Part shown: positions 9,252-20,504 of the stretch, piece by piece
How the letters are laid out: every line of letters starts with the position of its first letter
How positions within the stretch are numbered: position 1 is the first letter of the stretch
Source of the DNA: Oikopleura dioica
Lineage: Eukaryota > Chordata > Appendicularia > Copelata > Oikopleuridae
Direction of reading: 5' to 3'
DNA: 64,000 nt
Assembly (NCBI GenBank): GCA_907165135.1
Contig: OU015566.1
Location: forward strand, 3,412,501-3,476,500
Program-made: the position numbers and the translations under genes
The notes under the pieces: generated by a model
The model's database searches: none
Seen by the model: only the letters and a program-made list of their open reading frames with translations
Told to the model about the DNA's origin: nothing

Positions 9252-11944
9252 TTAGTTCGACCAATTTCGCTGAAAAAAGAGGGTTAATTCGGGAAACGAA
9301 GAAGAGAACTTACAATATTCTGGGCTTCTTGTTCGCTCCAAGTTCCGATTGGCATGGTCATTGGACTTAAAATGGGGTAAAATTGGTAAATGGAATTTTT
9401 CAACGATTTTCCGACTAAATTAAATAAAATTAACTCACTTGACATTTCGAACTTGCTGCTGCGCCGCCCAATTATTTTGCTGCAATTGGACTTAACCACA
9501 ATTTTAATCTTCCTCTATCAATTTCTTTCATTACCGTTGGCGAAGGGCGCTAAAGAGTGATGAGCTTGCGAAATCGGCATCATGTAGGAGGTCATCATTG
9601 GCATCGCCAGCGATGTTGTTGGAAAACCCCCGTTTTGAGAGCTGTACTCTTCGTGAACTTTGAAAAAGGGATGAAAACGGGCTTTCGGGAAAAGGCGCTT
9701 ACGATTAAGGGAGGTGCCGGATGAAGCGCGCTGCTGCTGGCTGGACTGGATTGGATCGAAAGTCTGGACTCCGGAGGGGCGGCGTTGTTGCCCGTTCAAA
9801 TCGTATTTCATGTTGTATTTGTTCTCCAACTGCTGGCTCTAGAATGGTCGTTGGTTCTAGAAGGGCTTGTTTCGGATTACCTGAAGCTGGAAGCTGGCCA
9901 TGGGCGAGGAAACACCACTGTTGATCATCTAAAATAATGGATGAAGGAGGAGAACATGAAGTTCTTAAATAGATTGTCTACTAGACAATTTGTCTGCTAG
10001 ACATCGCGGATTTACGTTAATTATACCGTCAGATAAGCTTAATTTATTTCATGAAAATCTTGATTCTGCAACGGATGAGTCTAGTCGACAATTTTGAGAT
10101 AATACTGTTCCAAGTTTTAAGATAAGGGGGTACATACGGGTTTGCTCTCAAAAGTTGTTGGAAGAATCGATCTGGATGTTTGGTCCGTTTGTTGAGAAAC
10201 AAGGGTTTGTCGATGTTTCACCTCGCTCTGAAAAGATTTTTATGAATTCAACTTTTTTTTGAGCTTAAAACTAAGGGTATCACTTACAATAAGATGGCTG
10301 GGCGGGTGAAAGTACTTGCAAAGCGGCCGCTGACATCTGCCTTTAACCGCGTCCATGCAGACAATTACAGTGTTGTCAGAAGTATCGATCATCGACTGAT
10401 CCCCTTTTTGCAGAATATCCAGCTAAAAGCACGAATTAAACAGTCATTCTTTTTTAACCTTGATTGTGGCTTTATCTTCCCTCACGTACGAATAAAATAT
10501 AAATCCGACTGAACGTCAGCTATTCTCTACGTGCGCCGGTGAAGAAAATAAAGCGCTTAGTGTGAATTATTAATAAATTTATCAAATAGAAAAAATATAG
10601 CTTACCGGTGGATGCGCAAACTTGCAAGTTTCGATGCCTCGTTCGCAGTTGGAACGAATGTAGTCGCGGCAAATTTCGAGCCGATCGGGGCGGATACCCT
10701 TAATCGTCGCCGGCTGCTCTTGGTTAAGGATCTAAAAAGAGGGATGAGAGTGGTTTTTAGGGAGAAAGAGCTTACCATAACAGGAGTTTGGACGATTGAA
10801 AGAGGTTGAACTCCGGATAGGACGCCCTTAATATCGCATTATTTTTCAGAGAGATTATTAACTGACCATTTGAGTTGTATTTTGAAGAAGTTTCTTGTTC
10901 ATTTGCGCGTTTCTTCCATTTATTTCCAGCTGATTTTTGATGTGTGGCGAGGGATGAAGATATTTGCAAAACTCTCGGTGGCATTTTCCCTGTATTAAAA
11001 GAAAAAGGGATGAGCAAGATCGAATGGGGGTTGATTTACCTTCAACGAGTCGAAACAAGCCGTGACTTTTCCATTTTCGACGACGATGCATTTGGACTGC
11101 GGATGGGCGAATTTGCACTCATCCTCGGATCGCTTGCAGGCGCCGCGCATGAACTCGCGGCAGACCTCGACTTTGAGCCACTCGGTGTCCCTGAAATCGC
11201 CCTTGATTGCGTGTTACGTAAGCTAGTCTCTCTAACCGGTTGGAGTTTGACGCCGGAAAGGCATTGGAAGCGAGCGAAGCGGCATTAAGCGATTGAGTTG
11301 GAAGCGAAGCAATCTGAAAGCAAATCTGTCACTTTCAGAACGCGAATCAAGAATATAAGGACGGACAAAAAATAAATGACAAATTCAATAATGGGCAACC
11401 TGAAAGGTTTTTGGGGCCCCGACGGGGTAGCGTGAGGAACCGACAAAATAATTTCGACAAATTTTGCGTGGGCGGCTACTCGTCTGCGGATTGGCCGATG
11501 AGCCAAATCGTGGCTTCTGATTGGTTGAAAATTTCGGGGAGGTTTCTTGGACCGACAAAAAAATTTCGACGAATTTTGCTTGGAAATTTTCGACCAATCA
11601 GAAGCCTTGATCTGGCATACCGGCCAATTAGCAGCCGAGTAGCCGCCCTCGCAAAATTTGTCGAAATTTTTTTGTCGGTTCCAGACACCATCCTAAAATT
11701 TCAAACAAAATTAGTCGAAATTTTTTGTCGGTTCTTGACACCTCCCCGCCCCGACTTTGGGAAAAGATTGTTTTCGAATAGTAATGATCCCTTTTTTTAT
11801 AAAATTTTGAAGCAAAAAACTGTGCACCAGTAAGCGCTAAAACAATCCATCTGTACTTACAGGCATTTTGTTGTTTGATCTTTCGCCATCCAGCTTTCTC
11901 GGGTCGCCCCAGGTTTCGATAGGAAAGTTGCTTTGTTGATACAT
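9252..11944 (-). CDS. MBNL: Muscleblind-like RNA-binding splicing factor
   Basis: Thirteen exons all close in phase and encode 399 residues: 11944-11861, 11201-11040, 10989-10867, 10826-10776, 10731-10606, 10422-10288, 10227-10138, 9928-9881, 9838-9703, 9657-9535, 9490-9439, 9365-9314 and 9269-9252. Two tandem CCCH pairs are clear. The first has [24 protein letters not shown] and then [19 protein letters not shown]. The second has [24 protein letters not shown] and then [19 protein letters not shown]. These finger sequences are diagnostic of muscleblind, which binds YGCY-type RNA and controls alternative splicing. The C-terminal half is Gln/Met/Ser-rich. Intron 1 (11,202-11,860) carries a foldback element. 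The 18-base last exon is the least certain; alternative 3' exons are common in this family. Confidence 0.92.
11434..11690. mobile_element. Foldback MITE in muscleblind intron 1
   Basis: A near-perfect palindrome of about 250 bases. The left arm begins GGAACCGACAAAATAATTTCG and reappears reversed in the right arm, ending in GTCGGTTCC. Each half contains GATTGG/CCAATC motifs. A related shorter copy of the arm follows at about 11,705-11,740. No coding potential. Confidence 0.75.
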
Positions 11945-12049
11945 CAAATGGCTGAAAACAAAAGTTTGAAAACAGGAATAAATTGGGCATCAAGCGATTT
12001 TGGTCAACCTCTTGGTCAAAAAATTGCAATTTCCGTCAATCGGTGAGTT

Positions 12050-14793
12050 TTTTCTGCTTTTTTTAGAAATCACTTTTGGGGGAGAAAATTTCGATCTTTT
12101 CATCAAGCACTTGTGATTTTTTGAATTTGATTAAGGTGAAGTTCTTAGTTACGGTCACGCATCAGTTGGCGACATAACAATGTGTAATTCTGGTTCTGGA
12201 GCAGAATACATATTGATTTGACGAAAGAAGAAGGTCTTTCGAAAGAGCGAGATATTTTTGGAGTGTCTGTCAGACAGTAAAATAACGAAGAAGCTACATT
12301 TCAAGCTTAAAATTTAGACAGTTCTAGAGTTTTAGAATTAGAGAACAAAAAAACGCTTGACGCTATTTTGAGCGAGAAAAAAATCAAGATTTTCGAGTCA
12401 AAAAGCAAATTGATGAATCAGTTCTTTGAAGCGATTTCTTCAAAATTAAGATTTATTTCCTCCTTGAAAACTTTGAAAAAATACATTTAAAAATTTTCTA
12501 TAATAATAAAAATAATAAATTTGTCAACTTACAAGCTCATTTTTCCCCTTTCAAGCGTTGCACGAGAAAAATAATAAAGAAAAAACGGACAATTTTTATT
12601 CTAACTTAAAGTTCAGCGTCAATGGCAATCTCTTTGGAGGGCGAGGGAAAAATAGAGAGAGAGGCGCGGATGATCGCTCGCGCAGCGTCCTTCTGAAAGC
12701 GGGAAGCGAGCCGCGGTCAAAGTCAATGTAGCCAGCGACGGGCGCCAGAACAAGCCCGGCTCAAGAACAAGAGCACGCACACAACGAACCCGCTAGGGCT
12801 AGGGTTAGCGCGGGGGTTTTGGCAAGAAGTTCATTCTTTTTGATCTGAGAATTTCATACTGAAGAGGTCGTCTTATTGAGAAGAAAAATACTGTAAGACC
12901 TCATGATAAGACAAGCCCAAGCTCAACCGATACTGTCACCCTTTATCGAAGTAGTTAATATTATTTACAGGATTATTTTTCAGACTTCATAAAAGGATAT
13001 TTGCTATAGCAACACCCTTATTCTATCTGACTTAAAACGTTCTTTTGAAAGAGTTTGATAAGGGCGTCACTTTTGTTGTCTTTTCACAAGGCCCTGACAC
13101 CCTTATTTGATTCCGCCGAAAGGATTTTTTGAGTATAGAAAAATAAGGGTGTCGCATTCTTAAATATGTTGACATAAAATCTTAAAAAACTCGATATGAA
13201 AAAGTTCAACTGATCTAGCTTTGTTTGTGGGTCCACCCTTAATCCTTCTGAGTGCGAACGTGCCTGTCAATTGTGCTGATCAAATTGAGCTGAGAGGTAA
13301 GTTCTGGCTCACGAATAAATGAGCCGCCTCACGCGTTCGCTTTCTCAAGAGCCTTTTGAAATTGAAAACGGCGCACGAAGCTAGCTGCTGCTCGCGCTGC
13401 GGCGTTCGGACCCCCCGACAAGGGGATTGCCCGCGATTCTGCCTTCCAGCTGGATGATTAAACGCTTTTAGGGGATTTATTACTTATCGCAAAGCATTGG
13501 CAAAAAAATTCCTTTTGAAATAATTTCGCAAAAATCCTGAGATAAAGAATTTTAGCTTTCAGTTTTGTACTTTATTTTTTCTAAAGTAATCGGTAGAAGC
13601 TACCATCATGATAACCAAAATTAATATAAGATTTGGTGTAAATTTGTTTCAATACTTAACAAAGATCTAAGTAAGTGCTTGCAAACGAAAGCTTTGCTAG
13701 AAAAATAACCTTCATTCTTTCTCTACCAAGCAACTCTTATCTTTTGAATAAGAGTTGCTGGGTTCGACTTGTCTTGCCTTGGTCAAATCTTAAGATTTGT
13801 TAACTATACAACTAGAAGTTATCTATTTTTATACCGCTATTTTAAATAGCCTATTTATTACCGGTATTTATTAAACCGCTCTTAACCTTAGAAACTCGTT
13901 ATGACAAGTGGAAAGTCTTTCGCAATTAGAGCTGCCTTTTTATCACCAGAATTCATCCTCAGACATTTTCCAGACCTTCTTATTTGGTCAGATGGGTACC
14001 TCCGTCTTTTTTTGAGCTAATTTATTTAATTGATGTGACGCTTCCTTACAATGATGGAGTCAATTATAAAAAAATCCGAGTATAGTCAGAGTCGATTCAT
14101 CCTCATAAACCGTCGCGTCATTACTAATATCTTATCAAATCTGAGTCCAAATATTCAAAATGAATAGTTCTTCAGGCGCATTCCTCGCTCAAATTTGCTG
14201 GTAAAAAAGGAGCATTTAATATTTCTCAACAAAGCCTTTCACCTTAAGATCATTTGGTGGTCTGGTATCGGAAACTGCATCAGTGCAAACATTGATCATT
14301 TGGTCATTTTTGACACATTTTGGACCAATTTCAAAAGATTTCAAGAAGCACGTGATCTGACCAAAACACAAACCTTTATTTATTTCGTTGAAAAACTGTC
14401 TTCCGATCTTCAAAAAAGTCTCTTTCCTTCAAGAAGAATCCATCAAGAAAAAAATCAATTAAAAAGACGTCTTTTCTGAGAAAGGTCACTTCAGAAGGGA
14501 GCTCAGAATTAAAGTTGAGCTCCGACTTTGCCAAGTCTGATGCCGTTGCAGTTGGCGTCTTTTCTTCGACCAATTGGAGCGGAGGCGCGCGGTGCAAACG
14601 TGAGCCACACGCGCCGGAGTCCGCGCGCCGTCCGCGATCTTGACCGCGAGCGAGCGCCTGCGCGCCGCGATGCCCAACCGCCGATTTCGCACGTTCCAGC
14701 CCAAAATCGTTATTCAATTAATAATAAATAAAAAGAAATGTTCTTTTTAGAAATCACAGATGAACTTTTCGAAAAGCATTTTCATTTCAAAAC
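12050..14793. other. Non-coding interval upstream of muscleblind
   Basis: No exon I can support. Locally GC-rich stretches at about 12,640-12,830, 13,320-13,440 and 14,530-14,700 stand out from the AT-rich surroundings and may be promoter or 5' exon sequence of muscleblind, which is transcribed away from here. The open frame at 14,195-14,479 has no ATG and no family resemblance. Confidence 0.4.
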
Positions 14794-15077
14794 CTTGGCT
14801 CGACAACCTGTGTAAAAAAATCCTGAGTCAGGGTTTCTATTTTTTTAAATTAAAAAGCCGCGTAGCGGCTTTTTTTAGAAAAGTAGCCGCGGAGCGGCTT
14901 CGCGAAGATAATCTTTAAATTCAAATTCTGGCGAAGCCGCTTTGCGGCTTCGTTTAAAAAAAATTGCTTTGCGGCTTTTCTTACTAAAACTCTGAAACCC
15001 TGACTCAGGATTTCTGAACACGTAGCCGAACCCAGTTCAAAACCTGACACAGGTTTTTCACAGGTCGAAGAGCCAAG
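14794..15077. mobile_element. Foldback element, CCTGAGTCAGG family
   Basis: Outer arms CTTGGCTCGACAACCTGTG and CACAGGTCGAAGAGCCAAG enclose inner arms with CCTGAGTCAGGGTTTCT and its complement, and a core of repeated GCCGC(G/T)(T/G)AGCGGCTT palindromes. Related in sequence to the element at 17,886-18,133. No clean target-site duplication was found. Confidence 0.75.
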
Positions 15078-16121
15078 AAAAAAGTCAGATCATAACTGAC
15101 ATCTTTTTGTTGACAACATTAACAAATCAATTTATTCCCATTAAATCTAATCGAGTTGATCATCACATGATCCCTCTTCAAACAGAAGAGTCAAAGTCCA
15201 TCATTCTATTTTCAAGTCCATAAGAGTCCAAAGTCGTTAAATATTCAAAGCCAACTTGAACAACATGGTGCTCGTTGCGCAACTCGACACAAGTCGTCGA
15301 GGGTCAAAGTTGCCGTTGTCAGCGTTTCGCTCCCCTTTTCGATTGGCCGTGTCGCCGGGCGTTGGCCTTGCTGCTCTCTCCCCGTCGCTCGGCCTCGGTC
15401 TCAGAGACACTCGATCTGCGAGCCGGAGAGAAACGATCTTACCAGCCAATTTCGCGACTCCAAATTCCAGCGCTAGAAAAAGCATGCCGCCGCCTCTCCT
15501 TATTCGTCGATTGGGAGAACAACCACCAGCTGCCAGTTTTGGATAACGGGATGATATACCCTCAATCGACTGAATGAAACAAAACTGGATTTCGATTCGC
15601 GATTTTCTGAATCCGGGATCATCCCATTAACCCAAATCCTGACTGACAATGGGTCTCACTTACAACTTGAACTTTTGAATGAATTTTTGACTTAAGGGTA
15701 TCCCTATCTTTCGGTTTGAGCATTTTAAGGGCGGTTTTGGGGTCTTTTCAGGCGCTTTTAGCATATCGAAGGCTATTCCCTTAAGTTTTTCGTCATAAAA
15801 CTTAAGGGAACCCCTCTTTCCAAATTTTGCCTTGGCAGACCCTTAACTCAACCCCTTAGGAATCACGATTTAGCGTTTTTCCAAGCGAAAATTAAGGGGA
15901 TACCCTTAAGAAACTGTTAGAAGAATCACTATCAAAACTGTTTACTCAAAACTGTTAGTATCTCTATCTCTCTGTCTCTGTCTCTCTTTTTCTTTATCCA
16001 TCGTTTTATTTTTCCCCTGTTTAGTTAATTGCCAATAAAAAAAATTTGATCCGAAAATTGATGGATTAGAAATTTTCGATTTCTCAAAAATGTGTCCTAA
16101 GCCAGGTCACTCGTTCTCGAA
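15078..16121. other. Non-coding interval with GC-rich segment
   Basis: A GC-rich, CpG-containing stretch at about 15,270-15,540 is open in several frames on both strands, which is expected from composition alone. A TCTCTGTC-type simple repeat lies near 15,961-15,985. No gene supported. Confidence 0.35.
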
Positions 16122-16313
16122 ATGATGAGCGATGATCGGATGGCGGAGTGTGCGCGAGGCAATGCGCTTGTTTTATTGGAGCATTTTGCGCTGAGTCGGC
16201 CGAGTCTGAAAGACGAGCATCGCAACTTGCGTCCGACAGAATATTTTCCGCAGGCAAATTTACGTTTCAAGCGACTCGAAAACACTGTCTATCAGAACGC
16301 GAATCCAACTTTT
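16122..16313 (+). CDS. Possible first coding exon, unknown gene
   Basis: The frame opens with ATGATGAGCGATGATCGG and stays open for 64 codons (MMSDDRMAECARGNALVLLE near the start). It ends at a good donor (TTTTG followed by GTAAATC). The composition is protein-like, but no downstream partner exon could be assigned before the next gene at 17,231. It may be a first exon spliced to a distant exon, or chance. Confidence 0.3.
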
Positions 16314-16609
16314 GGTAAATCGTTGTTGTTTTCAACATATCGTCCGGCACATAGGTCAAGCGTTTTGTGCGTGTTCTGGTTCTGATAAAAAACTCAGAAA
16401 CGTCTAAATGGGAAGTATAAAAAAAGAGCTTTCACCTTGACGTGATGAAATCTCAAAAGTCAATGTGAGATGTTAGCGAAGTTCCTTTAAATTCTGTCAG
16501 CAAAAACAGAGGTGATTTCTTTTTGCCATTTTATCTGATCGTCTCTACAGCAAAATTAAATTGTTTTTGATGATTTTAAATACTTTCGATTAACCGAACA
16601 CCTCCTCAG

Positions 16610-16890
16610 AGACAGAGGTGGAAAAATTGCCTTTGAAAAAGAAAGAATCCGTAGGGATATTTATCGATGAGCTTTTTTTTGGTTTCTTTTCGAGCAATTT
16701 TCACGAAAATGAACCTACTTTGGGGACATTTTAGCAGATTTTTTCTGGCCAAAATTTTTTCTTGTTTTTGCCGATGAATTATTTCAACCCTTTTCAATTC
16801 AATCCTCATTTTAAATTTCTCCATCCAATCAGGTTTCACCGCTTTTTTTTTTGTTTTTCCGTAATCCGGATATTGACGGCACCCCCCCTC
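16610..16890 (-). mobile_element. MITE copy related to the one at 24,884-25,262
   Basis: Read on the minus strand, this segment matches the element in the EGF-like gene intron for about 200 bases. Shared landmarks are AAACCTGATTGGAT, GGGTTG, CGGC(A/G)(A/C)AA and TTTGGCCAGAAAAA. Its outer end is CCGTCAATAT. The other end is not clearly preserved. Confidence 0.6.
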
Positions 16891-17885
16891 ATGGTTTTTA
16901 GGTCTAAGGACAGAAAATCAAAATTAACAAGTTAATTTTTTTGAATCATTTTACTTTCATTTTAGTCAGATTCAGCGTATTCGTAAACCCCGATAATTGG
17001 GTACTTCCCCTTAGGGTACTTATCCTTCCGACGTTTCAAAGGCCAAAAACGTCCTACTTTGATCCTGGAATATGAAGGCATATTTGCCTTTTCACTTATT
17101 TGCTTCGCAAACTCTGATCTTACTCTCGTAAAAAAGACATGTTGAAACAAGTGAGTGTTCAGAGTTTAATAATGACCCTTCATTTTTTGTGAATTTTTTT
17201 CATCTGAGATACCAAAATTGAAACAAAAAAATGGCAAAAACAATAGAGCCTGAAAATGGTCAAGATATTGGCCATCCAAGTCAACTGGAAAGAAAGAAAG
17301 TTGAATCTTGGCTAAAGGAATTTCTTCCGAAACTGAAGAGAACAACTTCGCGGAGTCAGAAATGCCGACTTGTGGAATCAGTTTCGAGAAGCTATTTTGA
17401 AGATGATGGCTGGTGCGTTTGGTGGTACTTTATTATTTTCAGGAAGGACGGCTTTGCAGATGTTTTCTTCAGCCGGCAATGGTCACAAAGGGAATTGAAG
17501 CTGACGACATTCCAAAAAATGCTTCTTGAGAATAACCCTTCCTTTTATGGTGAGACAATAAGTCGATGGGATATCAAAGAAGAAACTGGCGAATGGCAGC
17601 TAGCCGATGATTTGGAGAGTAAGATTATTTCGAAAGGAGGAGAAGCAATCGTTCTTGCTGAGAATTTCGATGGTTTTGAGACCGCGGTGCGAGTCCAGGT
17701 TTTTGATCCCTTTCTTTTTACCGAGGAATTCGGAGCCGAAGAGATTATTTTTGATGTGAATTTTTCTAAAGGTTTAATAAGGTTTTGAGAATTTTTTGCT
17801 CAAGAAATTATTTTTAGATTTTGAGCCAGCAAAAAGCCAGGAATCATCCGAAGACAACGATAAGAAGATCCCATGCCATAAGAAT

Positions 17886-18133
17886 CTGGGCTCGGAAGTC
17901 TGAGTAGAAAACCTAAGTCAGGGCCTGCAAGAGCTAAAATGAAAAGCCGCGTAGCGGCTTTTTTTAAAAACGAAGCCGCAAAGCGGCTTCGCATATTTTA
18001 CCTTCTTAGTGTATTTATTAATTTTGGCGAAGCCGCTCTGCGGCTTCAATTTTAGAAAAAGCCGCTACGCGGCTTTTCATTTTAGCTCTTTCAGACCCTG
18101 ACTCAGGTTTTCTAGTCAGGTTGCCGAGCCCAG
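17886..18133. mobile_element. hAT-like MITE with 8-base target-site duplication
   Basis: The 248-base element starts CTGGGCTCGG and ends CCGAGCCCAG, is palindromic throughout (GCCGCGTAGCGGC core, CCTGACTCAGG inner arm) and is flanked by perfect copies of ATAAGAAT at 17,878-17,885 and 18,134-18,141. Removing the element plus one copy restores an open kinase-gene frame across the junction. An 8-base duplication is typical of hAT-superfamily insertion. It encodes nothing. Confidence 0.88.
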
Positions 18134-18725
18134 ATAAGAATGTTATCAAGAACTACGTTAATATTGAATTATTTCACGAAAAAGACGAAGAGAAAGAAGA
18201 CTGTTTGGGATGGATAACCATCATAGAAAAAGGAGAAGTTTCTTTGAGAAGTTTGCTTCAGGAAGAAAAAATTGATTTGGAAGAAAGAAAAATGATTGCG
18301 TACGGAATTTTGGATGGAGATAAATACTTGAATGACAATTGTGGAATTTCGCATTGGGATCAGAAACCGGAAAACTTTCTGATTATTGGCGGAGTACCAA
18401 AGTTCATAGACTTTGGGCTTGTTATGGACGAGACTGGACGAAAAAGCTACCGAAATATGGGTTACGTGAGAAGAGGATCTAAATACAAAGCTTATATTGC
18501 TCTTGGTAAGTCTTTGAACATTTTAATTACCTAAGTACTTTTAAATTTCGAAGCTGCTGGGACGCCAGGATTTACGCATTCTAAACCAACTTCGACTGGA
18601 GGAGGTTATGAAGCTTCAAATTTATATTATTTTCTTTTTGCGACTGGAAAACGTCGTGGACGCTTCTTTATCAGCCGATTAGTGATGAGCAACGCAAAGA
18701 AATCGATGAAATCGCAAAGGTTTTT

Positions 18726-19074
18726 AAGGACCCCCTTCCCCGTCAGCTTTTTTCGAAAAATTTAGTTTCGAATTTCGAAATTTTGACCCGGGAAATAGAT
18801 TCTGCGGGTTAAAAACGATTTTAGGCTGCATTTTTGAGGGTCTAATCTTGACTCCTTCACCCCCAAATCGCATTTGAAAATTGGACTTTTCGCCGAAAAT
18901 TGACGAATTTCCCTTATTTTGGCAAAACATTGATTTTTATTGGTCCAAAATTCCTCTGACCAAGTTTTTAAAGCAAGTTTAACCTGAGGACGCATGAAAA
19001 ACCAAAAATATGGTGTTTATAAAAATTTCCATTTTTCGAAGGAAAAAGCTGACGGGGGTTCCTTACTGTTTATT
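18726..19074. mobile_element. Intronic MITE, copy 1
   Basis: Begins TTAAGGACCCCCTTCC and ends GGGGGTTCCTTA, filling most of the intron 18,720-19,090. It is the reverse complement, with divergence, of the element at 19,886-20,222. Confidence 0.75.
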
Positions 19075-19885
19075 TTTTTTATATTTTTAGAATTGTGGCG
19101 CTCATTCAATTACAACTTGGGCAAATGTTTATGATTTCGACGAGCAACGCAATTTATTTTCCGAAATCACGAAAATAATCTCTCTCAAAAATGCGTCTGA
19201 CGATTTTTGCCAGGAAAATCCAAACTTGACTGAGTCCTGTCAAATGTCGATTCTGAGACAAAGCGCGAGCAAATGTGTCGAGCAAGGAATGCAAAACTTG
19301 ACCGAAAACGTCTTTGACCAGAAAAACTCGCAACTTTGCGTGCCAATTTCTGTCACGACACTTCTTCGACACGCAATAAAAAATGATCTTGGCTTCAACG
19401 ATGCGGACTGTTCATACACTTTCGAGAAAATTTTGTCTACTTTGACGATGATTGTTTTTCCACAAAGCATGGCTGGACTCAATTTGAACCCAAACGAGAA
19501 AGAAAAACAATTTCAACAAAATGAAATCGAGATTCTTCTTCAGCGACTTTGCCAGAAAACATATTTAATGGAAAGTGGCTGGGAAAATATAAAAAACCTT
19601 AGCACTCAAAGCTTCAGTCCTCAGATTCACGCATCATCTTGTGAATATCAAGAAGGTAAGGAGAGATTCCTTTTATCAAATTTTGCCAAGTTCAGTAATT
19701 CTTAACGAAAATTTCTCCTTCACTCGCCCCGCAACTGTCACTGGCGCATATTTATTTCCTTCTGGCGAAATTCTTTTCCACCAAATGACGCTCGACCGAG
19801 TTGAAAATGACGAGTACGTTCTCCAAAACACCGACTTCAAGGACCACTCTCCAGGTAGGTTCTCTATTTATCGAAAATTAATTTA

Positions 19886-20222
19886 AGGACCCCCCGTGAG
19901 CTTTTATGTCCGAAAAGGGAATTTTTTAAAAACACCATATTTTTGATTCTTAACGCGTCCTCAGGTTAAACTTGCTTCAAAATCTTGATGAGAGAAAGTT
20001 TTGACCAAGATAATTCAATACATTTGCCAAAATTTGGGGAAATTCGTCAATTTTTGGCGAATAGTCTAATTTTCAAATGCGATTTTGGGGGTGAAGGAGT
20101 CGAGATAGACCCCCAAAAAATGCAGCCTAAAATCGTTTTTTGGCCTGTAGAATTCAATTCCGGGGTCAAAATTTTAAAATTCCGAAATTTGATTTTTCGA
20201 AAAAAGCTGACGGTGAGGTCCA
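19886..20222. mobile_element. Intronic MITE, copy 2 (inverted)
   Basis: Begins TTAAGGACCCCCCGTGAGC and ends AAAAAAGCTGACGGTGAGG, filling most of the intron 19,855-20,236. Blocks such as GGGGGTGAAGGAGTC and CATATTTTTG match copy 1 in opposite orientation. Confidence 0.75.
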
Positions 20223-20504
20223 TAAAAAAATTATAGCTCTGCGAATCCCCCTGAAAAACCCTTACTACGAGAAGTTTGACTTCGTGCGGTTCTATTTTGA
20301 CAATGACACCAGAACTGCAGAGTTCGAAGAAGACGGGATGAAAATAAAGGTCGTCAACGAGCATCCATCTATCGACAATATGGAAGCCAACACTTGGTAT
20401 TTGATGCCCACTGCTTTTACTCTTAAACTGGCGAAAATTTGAATCGCACAAACATGTTTATTCTTGATTGAATTTGTACAGGAGAAAAAAGAGTTAAAGC
20501 CAGT

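Larger units (their letters stand above)
17231..20442 (+). pseudogene. Protein-kinase-like gene, disrupted
   Basis: Exons: 17231-17412, 17443-17771, 17818 to about 18505 (interrupted), 18554-18719, 19091-19655, 19696-19854 and 20237-20442. Phases agree apart from two breaks. The kinase lobe shows HWDQKPENFLI (HRD loop with Trp for Arg, catalytic Asp kept) and FIDFGLVMDE (DFG kept). A candidate beta-3 strand reads AVRVQVF with Arg where Lys is usual. A long Cys-containing C-terminal region (CVPISVTTLLRHAI; MAGLNLNPNEKE) has no recognised family. Break one is a 248-base MITE inside exon 3. Break two is a one-base frame change near 18,630-18,645 in a T-rich run, after which CDWKTSWTLLYQPISDEQ reads well. 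The first intron is only 30 bases and in frame. Most likely a recent pseudogene, unless the MITE is spliced out. Confidence 0.65.

Noticed and set aside
14195-14479. 94-codon frame in the non-coding interval
   Set aside because: No ATG start, no family resemblance, no splice partners, and the reverse strand is equally open.
15237-15577. Overlapping open frames of 80-100 codons on both strands
   Set aside because: The stretch is GC-rich and depleted of stops in all frames; no motif supports any of them.
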